5,397 bases of DNA from a bacterium (GTDB taxonomy: Bacteria; Pseudomonadota; Gammaproteobacteria; Burkholderiales; Methylophilaceae): the NCBI GenBank assembly GCA_027310505.1, contig DAIDAS010000446.1, positions 1-5,397 on the forward strand, given 5' to 3'. Under the pieces are notes generated by a model. It saw only the letters and a list, made by a program, of their open reading frames with translations, was not told where the DNA came from and did no database searches. Of this stretch, positions 5,238-5,397 are shown one piece after another. The position numbers and the translations under genes are program-made. The first letter of the stretch is position 1. The number at the start of each line of letters is the position of its first letter.

Positions 5238-5397
5238 ATGACAGATTACGATTCCTCCAGTATTAAAATTCTTGAAGGACTGGATGCGGTACGCAAACGC
5301 CCCGGTATGTATATTGGCGATACGTCCGATGGTTCGGGCTTGCACCATATGGTGTTCGAAGTGCTGGATAACGCTATTGATGAGGCGCTGGCCGGGC
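5238..5397 (+). CDS. gyrB: DNA gyrase subunit B, 5' part only (cut by window edge)
   Basis: GyrB is the ATPase subunit of gyrase, which introduces negative supercoils ahead of replication forks. The window holds the first 53 residues of about 800, all from the N-terminal GHKL ATPase domain. The start MTDYDSSSIKILEGLDAVRKRPGMYIGDT is nearly the E. coli sequence. In FEVLDNAIDEALAG, Glu41 and Asn45 correspond to the catalytic base (Glu42) and magnesium-binding Asn46 of E. coli GyrB. The ATG at 5238 fits the family's N-terminus. No Shine-Dalgarno is evident: the expected position is occupied by the right arm of parS (GTGAAACC). It probably follows dnaN in one transcript. The SSSIK...GD(T) pattern suits GyrB better than ParE. 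Confidence 0.96.
   Translation, partial: MTDYDSSSIKILEGLDAVRKRPGMYIGDTSDGSGLHHMVFEVLDNAIDEALAG

Noticed and set aside
1..5397. Search for transposons, CRISPR arrays, tRNA genes, riboswitches or an unknown accessory system.
   Set aside because: Genes are packed and all belong to the conserved origin neighbourhood. The only gaps are short and explained mostly by replication and promoter signals.

Overview
The window is the replication-origin neighbourhood of a bacterial chromosome, in the gene order typical of Betaproteobacteria. Five minus-strand-side genes or sites and three plus-strand genes diverge from a control region around 2274-2523. On the minus strand, reading leftward, are rpmH, rnpA, yidD and yidC. 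On the plus strand, reading rightward, are dnaA, dnaN and gyrB. Protein ends and motifs (YidC beginning MDTKRLILF, DnaA beginning MESFW, RnpA with a KKTDEF block) and the absence of recF between dnaN and gyrB all fit a betaproteobacterium. By eye the base composition is middling, and something near the Nitrosomonadales is a guess only. No phylogeny was run.

Left half, minus strand: rpmH (ribosomal protein L34) follows a strong sigma-70-type promoter. It is followed almost at once by rnpA (RNase P protein), yidD (small factor aiding membrane insertion) and yidC (membrane insertase), which runs off the left edge lacking roughly its last 35 residues. Gaps are 3, 6 and 16 bases, so this looks like one operon. 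A 13-bp perfect inverted repeat ending in a T run (minus strand) lies inside the 5' end of rnpA and could attenuate transcription after rpmH.

Centre: the 250-bp rpmH-dnaA gap holds the rpmH promoter, one perfect DnaA box, a possible dnaA -10 element and two overlapping, mutually exclusive inverted repeats. The 207-bp dnaA-dnaN gap holds two more perfect DnaA boxes, weaker boxes, a very AT-rich stretch and AT-rich repeats with about 10-bp periodicity. It is the best candidate for oriC.

Right half, plus strand: dnaA (initiator) and dnaN (sliding clamp) are complete, and gyrB (gyrase subunit B) is cut by the right edge after 53 residues. A near-perfect parS site (15 of 16 bases) lies in the 41-bp dnaN-gyrB gap, overlapping where the gyrB ribosome-binding site should be. 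The genes together cover initiation, clamp loading onto DNA, supercoil control, origin segregation, and the start of ribosome, tRNA-processing and membrane biogenesis functions.

I see no novel multi-gene system here. The gene content is core and conserved, and the items worth a second look are regulatory and structural.
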